Assembly: GCF_046098205.1 (NCBI RefSeq)
Contig: NZ_JBJURJ010000009.1
Span: forward strand, 219,893-283,892
From: Paenibacillus_AR mesotrionivorans
GTDB taxonomy: Bacteria; Bacillota; Bacilli; Paenibacillales; NBRC-103111
Direction: 5' to 3'
Length of the DNA stretch: 64,000 nucleotides
A program made the translations under genes and the position numbers. The notes beneath the pieces were generated by a model that made no database searches, was not told the DNA's origin, and worked only from the letters and a program-made list of their open reading frames with translations. Every line of letters starts with the position of its first letter. Position 1 is the first letter of the stretch. This document shows positions 1-6,696 of the stretch, piece by piece.

Positions 1-429
1 TCGATTCTTGCGGCTATGCTTAATGACCGGGAGGCGGCCCAGCAGGTCCAGGAGGAGCTGGGGGACGGGTTTTCCACAGAGCTTCACGCGGCTCTTGCCG
101 CTTATTTATATGCCTATTATGCGCAAGGCAATGAGCCGGACATCAGCAAGTTTATGGCGGGCCTGGAGGACGAGACGCTGGAACGCGCGGCAGCGTCGTT
201 ATCCATGACCGACTCGCAGCCTGCGCTGCGGGCGCTTCCTGATTATATCGGTTATCTGAAGCTTTATCCGCGTCTGAAGCAATTAGAGAAAGAACGCCTG
301 GAAGCCGAAAGCATGCATGACCCTCTGGAGGCGGCACGCAGGCTGGGCGGGATTGCGCAAGAAATCGCAAGAGTGAAAAAAGATATTCAGGCCCTAGAAA
401 AGCAATTGAACTCGTTCAAAGGTTATTGA
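1..429 (+). CDS. dnaG: DNA primase, C-terminal part (cut by window edge)
   Basis: This is the 3' end of a gene that begins outside the window; the frame is open from base 1 and ends at TGA 427-429, giving 142 codons. Identification rests mainly on context: it sits 34 bases upstream of rpoD, the classical dnaG-rpoD pair of the macromolecular synthesis operon. The visible part is all helical in character and would be the C-terminal region by which primase binds the DnaB helicase. The last 50 residues are strongly charged and could form a coiled coil. The zinc-binding and TOPRIM catalytic parts are not in the window. There is no terminator before rpoD, so co-transcription is likely. Confidence 0.8.
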   Translation, partial: SILAAMLNDREAAQQVQEELGDGFSTELHAALAAYLYAYYAQGNEPDISKFMAGLEDETLERAAASLSMTDSQPALRALPDYIGYLKLYPRLKQLEKERLEAESMHDPLEAARRLGGIAQEIARVKKDIQALEKQLNSFKGY

Positions 430-463
430 CGCGAATGATTCTAGGGAGGAGGGAGTAGGAGAA

Positions 464-1588
464 ATGGCGAACGATCAACACACAGAGCTCGAGTCAGAAC
501 TAACCTTGGACCAGGTGAAGGAACAACTGATTGAACTGGGCAAAAAGCGCTCATCACTTACGTATAAGGACATCATGGAGCGCCTGTCGCCCTTCGATCA
601 GGACCCGGAACAAATAGACGAATTCTTCGAGCAGCTCTCCGAACTGGGCATAGAGGTAGGCAATGAATCCGAAGAGGACGATATGCCGGCAATGTCCCAC
701 GACGATCAGGAGCATGATGAATTTAATTTCGACGATGACCTGTCCCTTCCCCCGGGCATCAAGATCAATGACCCTGTCCGGATGTATCTGAAGGAAATCG
801 GCCGCGTGCCGCTGCTCTCCGCAGAAGATGAGGTAGGGTTGGCCAAACGGATCGAGAACGGCGACGAGGAAGCCAAGCGCCGGCTGGCGGAAGCCAATCT
901 CCGGCTGGTAGTCAGCATTGCCAAACGTTATGTCGGCCGCGGTATGCTGTTTCTGGACCTCATTCAGGAAGGGAACATGGGCTTGATCAAAGCCGTGGAG
1001 AAGTTTGACCATACCAAGGGGTACAAGTTCAGCACCTACGCCACCTGGTGGATCCGCCAAGCGATTACCCGGGCCATCGCAGACCAGGCAAGAACCATCC
1101 GGATACCGGTACATATGGTGGAGACCATCAACAAGCTGATCCGTGTCTCCCGCCAGCTTCTGCAGGAGCTGGGACGTGAGCCGACTCCAGAGGAAATCGC
1201 CAAGGAGATGGAGCTGTCCACGGATAAGGTCCGGGAGATTATGAAAATCGCCCAGGAGCCGGTATCCCTGGAAACGCCCATCGGTGAGGAAGATGATTCC
1301 CATCTGGGGGATTTCATTGAGGATCAGGAGGCTCTGGCGCCGGCGGACGCTGCCGCTTACGAGCTCTTGAAGGAGCAGCTGGAGGATGTGCTGGACACCC
1401 TGACCGAACGTGAGGAGAATGTGCTCCGCCTTCGTTTCGGCCTGGATGACGGACGGACCCGGACGCTGGAGGAAGTGGGCAAGGTCTTTGGCGTAACCCG
1501 GGAACGGATCCGCCAGATTGAAGCCAAGGCTCTCCGCAAGCTTCGCCATCCCAGCCGCAGCAAACGCCTGAAGGACTTCCTGGAGTAG
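464..1588 (+). CDS. rpoD: RNA polymerase primary sigma factor SigA
   Basis: Primary (group 1) sigma factor, 374 aa, the usual length for Bacillus-type SigA. The N-terminal 1.1 region (about residues 1-80) is acidic. Region 1.2 begins near DPVRMYLKEIG (about 105). Region 2 carries the core-binding and -10 reading helix with KGYKFSTYATWWIRQAITRA (about 185-205). Region 3 follows, and region 4.2 near the end contains the -35-reading helix with the motif VTRERIRQIEAKALRKLR. The ribosome binding site is a GGAGGAGGGAGTAGGAG-like purine run before ATG 464. It follows dnaG by 34 bases and is closed by the hairpin at 1630. Confidence 0.98.
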   Translation: MANDQHTELESELTLDQVKEQLIELGKKRSSLTYKDIMERLSPFDQDPEQIDEFFEQLSELGIEVGNESEEDDMPAMSHDDQEHDEFNFDDDLSLPPGIKINDPVRMYLKEIGRVPLLSAEDEVGLAKRIENGDEEAKRRLAEANLRLVVSIAKRYVGRGMLFLDLIQEGNMGLIKAVEKFDHTKGYKFSTYATWWIRQAITRAIADQARTIRIPVHMVETINKLIRVSRQLLQELGREPTPEEIAKEMELSTDKVREIMKIAQEPVSLETPIGEEDDSHLGDFIEDQEALAPADAAAYELLKEQLEDVLDTLTEREENVLRLRFGLDDGRTRTLEEVGKVFGVTRERIRQIEAKALRKLRHPSRSKRLKDFLE

Positions 1589-1629
1589 AATTGTCCCCGG
1601 TGTGAAACCAATATTCTTTCGTGTATGTT

Positions 1630-1660
1630 AGCCCTGCCTGAAGCGGCGGGGCTTTCTTTG
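1630..1660 (+). terminator. Intrinsic terminator after rpoD
   Basis: A 9-bp stem (AGCCCTGCC at 1630-1638 with GGCGGGGCT at 1645-1653, one G-T pair) has a 6-base loop and is followed by TTTCTTTG. It lies 42 bases after the rpoD stop and closes the dnaG-rpoD unit. Confidence 0.85.
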
Positions 1661-1729
1661 TAAAAAAAATGCCTGCAGGAGCCGATATAAGGTAAGGATT
1701 GTATCAGGAATCGGCTGAGGTGACGGGAG

Positions 1730-2554
1730 ATGGATCAGGACAAGGTTCAGATCATTGTGGCGGAAATCGACAAGTGGCGGAGAAGCAAGCTGCTGCCAGA
1801 GCATTATTGTGATTTCCTTATGAATTTGTATATGGATGAGCGTGAGGTGGAAGGCCCGTCGGTACTGGGCATCTCACAAAAGGCGGTCAGTAACAGCAAC
1901 TGGAAAACATGGATGTCGATTATTGCAATTACGGGAATCATTTCCTTTATTGGTCTTCATTTTACATCTTTTTCGTTCTGGATGCAAACCGGGGTTCTGG
2001 CTGTGCTGGCAGTAACCCTGTATCTGGTAGGGGCCGCACAGCGGGTCAAGCAGCCTCTGGTTTCCTGCCTTTGCTTCGGCGGTGCATCGGGCATTTTGCT
2101 CTTGGGCGGCATCTATCTTCTCCATTTGCGGGAAGCAGGCACGGTGCCTCTGGTGTTTGTGGTGGCTTTATGCGGGATGATCTGGATTTTGACGGGCATC
2201 GCCGCCAAATTCCCGGTGTTCCATTTTGCCGGGTGGCTGCTGCTGCTCTTGATTTATGCCTTTGTTTTGCGGCACAATATAACGGATATCGATTGGATCG
2301 GGGTGGAGCTCTCCTGGGTCCCCCTAAGCTTGGTGCTGTGCTGGCTTGCATGGCTGCTGCACCATGTGAATAAGCAGATTTCCGCCGTATTTTTCCTGAC
2401 CGGTGTGCTGTGCTGGTTTGGAGGGGAGCTGTACGGGTTTGTATGGACCGGTCTGGATAAGGACGTCCTGCAGCTCCTGCTGGGCGCAAAGCTGGCCGTC
2501 GGCGGCGGTGTGCTGTTCGCTTTGCGAAAAAAATGGGTAGAGTGGGTTATGTAG
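1730..2554 (+). CDS. Multi-pass membrane protein, unknown function
   Basis: 274 aa. A polar N-terminal region of about 60 residues (MDQDKVQIIVAEIDKWRR...) is followed by about eight hydrophobic segments from residue 60 to the end, so it should be an integral membrane protein with a cytoplasmic N-terminus. The arrangement of a short charged head plus a block of membrane helices recalls the DUF2157 type, but I cannot confirm the family. GAGGTGACGGGAG supplies the ribosome binding site. The stop codon TAG (2552-2554) touches the ATG of trmK, so the two are almost certainly translationally coupled in the operon 1730-4422. Confidence 0.8.
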   Translation: MDQDKVQIIVAEIDKWRRSKLLPEHYCDFLMNLYMDEREVEGPSVLGISQKAVSNSNWKTWMSIIAITGIISFIGLHFTSFSFWMQTGVLAVLAVTLYLVGAAQRVKQPLVSCLCFGGASGILLLGGIYLLHLREAGTVPLVFVVALCGMIWILTGIAAKFPVFHFAGWLLLLLIYAFVLRHNITDIDWIGVELSWVPLSLVLCWLAWLLHHVNKQISAVFFLTGVLCWFGGELYGFVWTGLDKDVLQLLLGAKLAVGGGVLFALRKKWVEWVM

Positions 2555-3340
2555 ATGATACTTCTGTCAAAACGCCTGGGGGCTATTGCCGCCCAGGTGA
2601 AGCCGGGCTGCCGCCTGGCGGATATCGGCTCGGACCATGCGCTGCTGCCGGCGCATCTTGCCCAAAGCGGCAGAATTGCCCGTGGGATTGCTGGGGAGCT
2701 GAATAAAGGCCCTTTTGAAGCTGCCAAACGCCAGATAGCCGCAGCGGGTCTTGGCGCGGTTGTGGAGGTGCGGCAGGGCAACGGCCTGGATGTGCTGGAG
2801 CCGGGGGAGGCGGATACGGTCACCATCGCCGGAATGGGCGGAGCGCTGATCGCCGAGATTCTGGAGGCGGGCCGTGTGAAGGGCAAGCTGGCCGGCGTAC
2901 GCCATCTGCTGCTGCAGCCCAATGTAGGCGAGATGCAGGTGCGCGTCTGGCTTCGCCGGCACGGGTGGCTGCTGCTGGGTGAGGAGATTTTGGAGGAAGA
3001 CGGTAAAATATATGAGATTCTGTCCGCATGCCCTGCGGATGAGACTGAAGGCGGAGCCGCCGCGGAGGCGGAATTGTACCGTGAGCGGGAGCTGGCGGGT
3101 TTCGGTGTGCTGGGCGAGGCGGATTGGCTGGCCTTCGGTCCGTATCTGATGAAGCAGGCGGAGCCGGTGTTCCTGGAGAAATGGCGGCGGGAAACCGCCA
3201 AGCTGGAGCGGGTGGCCCGTTCGATGGAAAGCTCGGAGCTGGAGGAGGCCCGCCTGAAGCGATTGAAGGTCTTGGAGGACATCAACCGGTTGAAGGAGCT
3301 GATGGCATGCTTGCAAAAGGACAAACCGTTATTCAACTGA
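2555..3340 (+). CDS. trmK: tRNA (adenine(22)-N(1))-methyltransferase TrmK
   Basis: 261 aa, Class I SAM-dependent methyltransferase of the TrmK/YqfN family, which makes m1A22 in tRNA. The SAM-binding region is visible at the N-terminus: RLGAIAAQVKPGCRLADIGSDHALLPAHLA (about 7-36; GSDH is the family form of motif I). The TVTIAGMGGALIAEIL segment (about 88-103) is the family signature. The C-terminal 100 residues are helical and coiled. Gene order rpoD-(membrane protein)-trmK-nif3 matches that in other Bacillales. It starts immediately after the upstream stop, and its last 34 bases overlap the Nif3 gene. Confidence 0.93.
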   Translation: MILLSKRLGAIAAQVKPGCRLADIGSDHALLPAHLAQSGRIARGIAGELNKGPFEAAKRQIAAAGLGAVVEVRQGNGLDVLEPGEADTVTIAGMGGALIAEILEAGRVKGKLAGVRHLLLQPNVGEMQVRVWLRRHGWLLLGEEILEEDGKIYEILSACPADETEGGAAAEAELYRERELAGFGVLGEADWLAFGPYLMKQAEPVFLEKWRRETAKLERVARSMESSELEEARLKRLKVLEDINRLKELMACLQKDKPLFN

Positions 3341-4422
3341 TGGAAGAGCTGGCGCCCAAGCATTATGCCCAGCCCAATGACAGCATCGGACTGCAATTGG
3401 GCACATTGCAGAAGGAGATCCGCAAGGTGCTGGTGGCGCTGGATGTGACCCACGAGGTGGTGGACGAGGCCATCCGTGAGGGAGCGGAGCTGATTATTGC
3501 CCATCATGCCATCATATTCAGGCCTATCGCCCATCTGCGCACGGATACGCCAGCGGGAAGCTTGTATGCCAAGCTGATCAAGCATGACATTGCTGTGTAT
3601 ATCGCGCACACCAATCTGGATGTGGCGGAAGGCGGAGTGAATGATCTGCTGGCAGAGGCTCTTGGGCTTACGGGACTTACCCATCTGGAGGAGGTCCACA
3701 CGGAGAAGCTCAAAAAGCTGGTGGTATTTGTCCCGAAGGATCACCATGGGAAGGTCCAGCAGGCGGTGTTCGGTGCAGGAGCCGGCTGGATCGGCAAATA
3801 CAGCAATTGCTCTTTTAATATTGAAGGCCAGGGTACCTTCGTGCCCCGGGACGGTGCGGACCCCTTTATCGGGGAGGCAGGCAAGCTGGAGCAGGTGGAG
3901 GAAATCCGGCTGGAAACCATCGTCCCCGAAACGGTGGAAAAGCGGGTGGTCACCGCTATGCTCAAGGCTCATCCGTATGAGGAAGTGGCTTACGATCTGT
4001 ATCCGATGGATCTGAAGGGACGTGCCTTCGGCTTGGGCCGGGTGGGCAAACTCCCGGATAGCTGCACCCTGGGTGAGCTGGCAGAGCGGGTGAAGCAGGC
4101 GTTCGGCGTGTCCGCGCTGCGGCTTGTAGGAGACCCTGAGCGTGAAATCCGCAAGGTTGCGGTGCTTGGAGGCAGCGGCGGACGGTATATCCGCCACGCG
4201 CTGTTTGCGGGCGCTGATGTGCTGATCACGGGAGATGTGGATTACCACGCGGCTCATGACGCATTGGCGGCGGGGCTTGCTGTAATTGATCCCGGCCACA
4301 ACGTGGAGAAGATTATGAAGCCGGGTGTGGCGGATTTTCTGAACCGGCGTTTTCAGGAGAAGAAGTGGGAAACGGTGGCCGTTGCCTCGTCCGTTGACAC
4401 CGAGGTGTTCCGGTTCGTGTAG
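3307..4422 (+). CDS. Nif3-like dinuclear metal centre protein (YqfO type)
   Basis: 371 aa, Nif3/DUF34 family, the long three-part form found in Bacillales (YqfO about 373 aa). Metal-ligand motifs are visible: ELIIAHHAIIF near residue 60, VYIAHTNLDVAEGG near 100, and near the C-terminus GDVDYHAAHDA and DPGHNVEK. The middle (about 125-235) is the inserted PII-like module with the APYEEVAYD-like segment HPYEEVAYDLYP. The frame is open further upstream, but ATG 3307 has an AAGGAG site 7 bases upstream and starts MLAKGQTVIQLMEE, matching the family start, so I take it. The exact cellular role of the family is unsettled; a GTP cyclohydrolase I type 2 annotation is common but weakly founded. Confidence 0.93.
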   Translation: MLAKGQTVIQLMEELAPKHYAQPNDSIGLQLGTLQKEIRKVLVALDVTHEVVDEAIREGAELIIAHHAIIFRPIAHLRTDTPAGSLYAKLIKHDIAVYIAHTNLDVAEGGVNDLLAEALGLTGLTHLEEVHTEKLKKLVVFVPKDHHGKVQQAVFGAGAGWIGKYSNCSFNIEGQGTFVPRDGADPFIGEAGKLEQVEEIRLETIVPETVEKRVVTAMLKAHPYEEVAYDLYPMDLKGRAFGLGRVGKLPDSCTLGELAERVKQAFGVSALRLVGDPEREIRKVAVLGGSGGRYIRHALFAGADVLITGDVDYHAAHDALAAGLAVIDPGHNVEKIMKPGVADFLNRRFQEKKWETVAVASSVDTEVFRFV

Positions 4423-4447
4423 ATTAACTCTTAGGGAGGGAATGTCT

Positions 4448-4741
4448 ATGCGGTATTTTGAACGGACCAACCGGATGGCCCATGTTCTGTTTATTGCCGG
4501 CGGGCTGTTGTTTGTTATTTCTCTGGGGATTTTGTTCAAGGGTTCGGTAGGAGACCAGATTTTTGAGTTCAGCAACGGCAACTATGTACGGAACGGAATC
4601 TGGTTCACCATGTTCTTTTTGTCTTCGGTGTTTTCAGTGGTGCTGGGGATCGGGCTGAAGTGTATCGTCCGGGATGCCAAGGAGGAGCTGGACCATATCC
4701 GGGATACAACGTCCGGAGGGGGCAGCAAGCTGCAGGAGTGA
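4448..4741 (+). CDS. Small membrane protein with two transmembrane helices
   Basis: 97 aa. Two hydrophobic helices (AHVLFIAGGLLFVISLGILF, and a second near WFTMFFLSSVFSVVLGIGL) are separated by a polar loop, with a charged, Gly/Ser-rich C-terminus. AGGGAGGG lies 8 bases before ATG 4448; another in-frame ATG at 4442 touches the site and is less likely. I do not recognise a family. It is the last gene before the repeat array and rnpB. Confidence 0.75.
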   Translation: MRYFERTNRMAHVLFIAGGLLFVISLGILFKGSVGDQIFEFSNGNYVRNGIWFTMFFLSSVFSVVLGIGLKCIVRDAKEELDHIRDTTSGGGSKLQE

Positions 4742-4790
4742 CCTTGCAGCCTTATTTTCAAGTCCGGCGAAGGCCGTGGGTCTGCGGGGA

Positions 4791-4979
4791 TTCTAACGGC
4801 GGTGAGAGGCGTTATTTCTCCTCAAAGGGCTCTGCCGGATTTCTAACGGCGGCTGCGGCCGTTATTTCCGGCAAATGGACCTGAACCGGCCATTGTTGCG
4901 GCAAATAGCGGCGCTCACTTCCGTTAGATTTTTGAAAAGCGGCTTTTTGGCCAAATAAGGGCTGTGGCTTCCGTTAGAT
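4791..4979. repeat. Four-unit inverted intergenic array, locus A
   Basis: Two direct units (4791-4817, 4841-4867), exactly 50 bp apart, are followed by two inverted units (4903-4929, 4953-4979), again exactly 50 bp apart. Each unit is an imperfect palindrome running from CTAACGG to CGTTATTT or its complement; unit 2 has 7-bp arms TAACGGC/GCCGTTA. The spacers also show weak similarity. It fills most of the 365-bp gap between the small membrane protein and the rnpB promoter. The function is unknown. Locus F has nearly the same unit. Confidence 0.85.
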
Positions 4980-5065
4980 TGGCCGGGATAGCGGAGAGCA
5001 AGGCCGGATACTTGTCGGAGCATGTCTTCCGAATTGCTGTGCCCGCAGCTTCATAATTCTGCGGG

Positions 5066-5094
5066 TTGAATTTCGGCGGCTAAGCCTGTATACT
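5066..5094 (+). promoter_or_regulatory. SigA-type promoter of rnpB
   Basis: TTGAAT (5066-5071), a 17-base spacer and TATACT (5089-5094). The expected start point is around 5101-5107, which coincides with the 5' strand of the RNase P RNA closing helix. Confidence 0.8.
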
Positions 5095-5106
5095 ACAGAA
5101 TGCAAC

Positions 5107-5528
5107 GGAAAGTTTGACAGACAATCGCCGGCGGCGTAAGCCGCGGGAGGAAAGTCCGGGCTCCATAGGGCAGGATGCTGGATAACGTCCAGTCAGCGCG
5201 AGTTGAAGGATAGTGCCACAGAAACGGACCGCCGATGGCGCAGCCGCTTTCTCGTAAAGCGGATGGCGCACAGGCAAGGGTGGAACCGTGGTGTAAGAGA
5301 CCACGAGGGGCTATGGTGACATAGCGCCTGGTAAACCCCATCCGGAGCAAGACCTAGAGGAACGCAGGGGCTTCGCGCCCCAGCCTTAGCCCGAGGCGCG
5401 TTCGGGTTGGTCGCTTGAGCCATGCAGCAATGTACGGCCTAGATAGATGATTGTCGCCTCATTGGTGGGAGGGCTAACCCCCGTTATCACCACCCGAGGT
5501 ACAGAACCCGGCTTACGGCAAGCTTTCC
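5107..5528 (+). ncRNA. rnpB: RNase P RNA, M1-like (type A) architecture
   Basis: The catalytic RNA of ribonuclease P, which trims pre-tRNA 5' ends. Conserved blocks are present in order: GAGGAAAGTCCGGGCTCC near 5147, CCACAGAAAC near 5217, GGTAAACCCC near 5331 with ATCCGGAGCAAGACC after it, GCTTGAGCC near 5413, CCTAGATAGATGATTG near 5438, and ACAGAACCCGGCTTA near 5501. The closing P1 helix is GGAAAGTTTG (5107-5116) with CAAGCTTTCC (5519-5528), so the gene is about 422 nt. The central block AAGGGTGGAACC...GGTGTAAGAGACCACGAG and the GGTCGCTTGAGCC region resemble the E. coli-type (type A) RNA, not the Bacillus-subtilis-type B structure. An extra hairpin-like stretch sits near 5464-5495. Confidence 0.95.
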
Positions 5529-5545
5529 ATTGATGTGAGAATCTC

Positions 5546-5592
5546 GGAAACGGTTTTCGGCGATTTGCAGCCGGGAGCCGTTTTCTTTTTTG
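5546..5592 (+). terminator. Terminator after rnpB
   Basis: AAACGGTTTTCGGC pairs with GCCGGGAGCCGTTT through several G-T pairs, and the hairpin is followed by TTTTCTTTTTT. It ends the rnpB transcript about 60 bases after the mature 3' end. Confidence 0.75.
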
Positions 5593-5622
5593 CGGCAGGA
5601 ACAGGAATAGAAGACTCCCATA

Positions 5623-5651
5623 TTGCTGAAAGAAAAAATTTTTTTTATAAT
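5623..5651 (+). promoter_or_regulatory. Promoter of the RpiR-type regulator gene with A/T-tract spacer
   Basis: TTGCTG (5623-5628), 17 bases, TATAAT (5646-5651). The spacer is a run of A followed by a run of T (GAAAAAATTTTTTT). The dehydratase promoter at 6632-6660 carries nearly the same spacer, which suggests a shared operator and autoregulation (inference). Confidence 0.65.
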
Positions 5652-5694
5652 GATCCTCAACGGTACAAAAAACTTATTCCTATAATAGTAGGCG

Positions 5695-6564
5695 GTGAAG
5701 ACTGTGAAAGCCCGTACCCCAAACAGCGGCCTGGCCCGGATACAGGCTGTGTACAAAGATCTTCCGCCTAAGGTCAAAACAGTGGCCGACCATATTCTGG
5801 CCCAGCCTCAGGATGTGGTCCACCTGTCCATTACCCAGCTGGCGGAGGTTACCCGCTGCGCAGAGGCCACGATATTCCGGCTGTGCCGCCTGATCGGCAT
5901 GAAGGGCTACCAAGAGCTCAAGATTTCCCTGGCCGGCGAAATGGTGGAGCAGCCGGTGCAGAATATCCACGAGGAGGTCCTGCCGGAGGACGATATGGCC
6001 CAGGTGGCCCGCAAGGTGTTCACCTCCAATATTATCGGGATTACGGATACTCTCCAGCTTCTGGACACACAGTCCTTAATCGCGGCGGTGCAGCTTTTGA
6101 ACAGCGCCCGCAACGTGTGCATCTATGCCGTAGGCGGTTCGGCGCCTATCGCTATGGATGCCTACAACAAATTCATCCGGGCCGGCATCAGCTGCGTCAT
6201 GCACTCCGATCCTCATCTGCAGCTGACAACAGCCGCATTGTTGGGGCCGGAAAGTGTGGTGCTGGCCATCTCCCACTCGGGCAGCAGCAAGGACCTCATC
6301 GAAGTGGTGAAGGCGGCTGGCAAAACCGGTGCCAAAACCATCGTCATCACCAGCTACACCAAATCCTCCCTGGCTCAGCTGGCGGACGTGAAGCTGTACA
6401 GTTCCACCCGCGAAACCTCCTTCCGGACGGAAGCCATCTCCGCGCGAATCGCCCAGCTGTGTATCATCGATAGCCTCTACGTGGGGCTGTCCCTGGCCAG
6501 GCAGGAGGAGACGCTGGGCAACCTGCAAAAAATCCGGGAGGTTATCTCCACGAAACGCCTGTAA
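5695..6564 (+). CDS. MurR/RpiR family transcriptional regulator
   Basis: 289 aa. Residues about 12-85 form the N-terminal RpiR helix-turn-helix (ITQLAEVTRCAEATIFRLCR is the recognition part). Residues about 125-260 form a SIS sugar-phosphate-binding domain (VCIYAVGGSAPIAMDAYNKF; LAISHSGSSKDLIEVVKAA). Members sense phosphosugars or sugar acids and control catabolic genes. The start is GTG 5695; a second GTG at 5704 (after GGCGGTGAAG) is possible. It lies upstream of the dehydratase gene on the same strand, separated by its own terminator, and both promoters share an A/T-tract spacer, so the dehydratase is its likely target. The effector cannot be read from the sequence. Confidence 0.92.
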   Translation: MKTVKARTPNSGLARIQAVYKDLPPKVKTVADHILAQPQDVVHLSITQLAEVTRCAEATIFRLCRLIGMKGYQELKISLAGEMVEQPVQNIHEEVLPEDDMAQVARKVFTSNIIGITDTLQLLDTQSLIAAVQLLNSARNVCIYAVGGSAPIAMDAYNKFIRAGISCVMHSDPHLQLTTAALLGPESVVLAISHSGSSKDLIEVVKAAGKTGAKTIVITSYTKSSLAQLADVKLYSSTRETSFRTEAISARIAQLCIIDSLYVGLSLARQEETLGNLQKIREVISTKRL

Positions 6565-6582
6565 GCTAACAGGCGTTTTTTT
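6554..6582 (+). terminator. Terminator overlapping the regulator stop codon
   Basis: AACGCCTGT (6554-6562) pairs with ACAGGCGTT (6569-6577) and is followed by a T run. The stop codon TAA (6562-6564) lies in the hairpin. Confidence 0.9.
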
Positions 6583-6599
6583 GTGTGCTTTCCGGAGGT

Positions 6600-6681
6600 G
6601 TGAAAAAAGAAAAAAATTCACATTTTAGCTGTTGTAAAATGAAAAAATTTTTTTTATTATGGCAGTAAGAGAAAAATTTCA
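6600..6681 (+). promoter_or_regulatory. Promoter and putative RpiR operators upstream of the dehydratase gene
   Basis: The promoter is TTGTAA (6632-6637), 17 bases, TATTAT (6655-6660). Three related A/T-rich sites surround it. The first is a GTGAA...TTCAC inverted repeat at 6600-6621. The second is the spacer GAAAAAATTTTTTTT (6641-6655). The third is GAAAAATTTCAC at 6671-6682, near the start point. The spacer is almost identical to that of the regulator promoter at 5623-5651. RpiR proteins commonly bind TGAAA/TTTCA-type repeats; assignment to this regulator is inference. Confidence 0.55.
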
Positions 6682-6696
6682 CGAGGAGGAGAAGCT

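Noticed and set aside
2254..4581. Very long open frame (775 codons) on the minus strand opposite the membrane protein, trmK and Nif3 genes
   Set aside because: It covers three well-identified plus-strand genes, has no family motifs or ribosome binding site, and reflects GC-rich codon structure.
4791..4979. CRISPR interpretation of the repeat arrays
   Set aside because: Only two copies per direction with inversion in the middle, repeats not identical, no leader and no cas genes.
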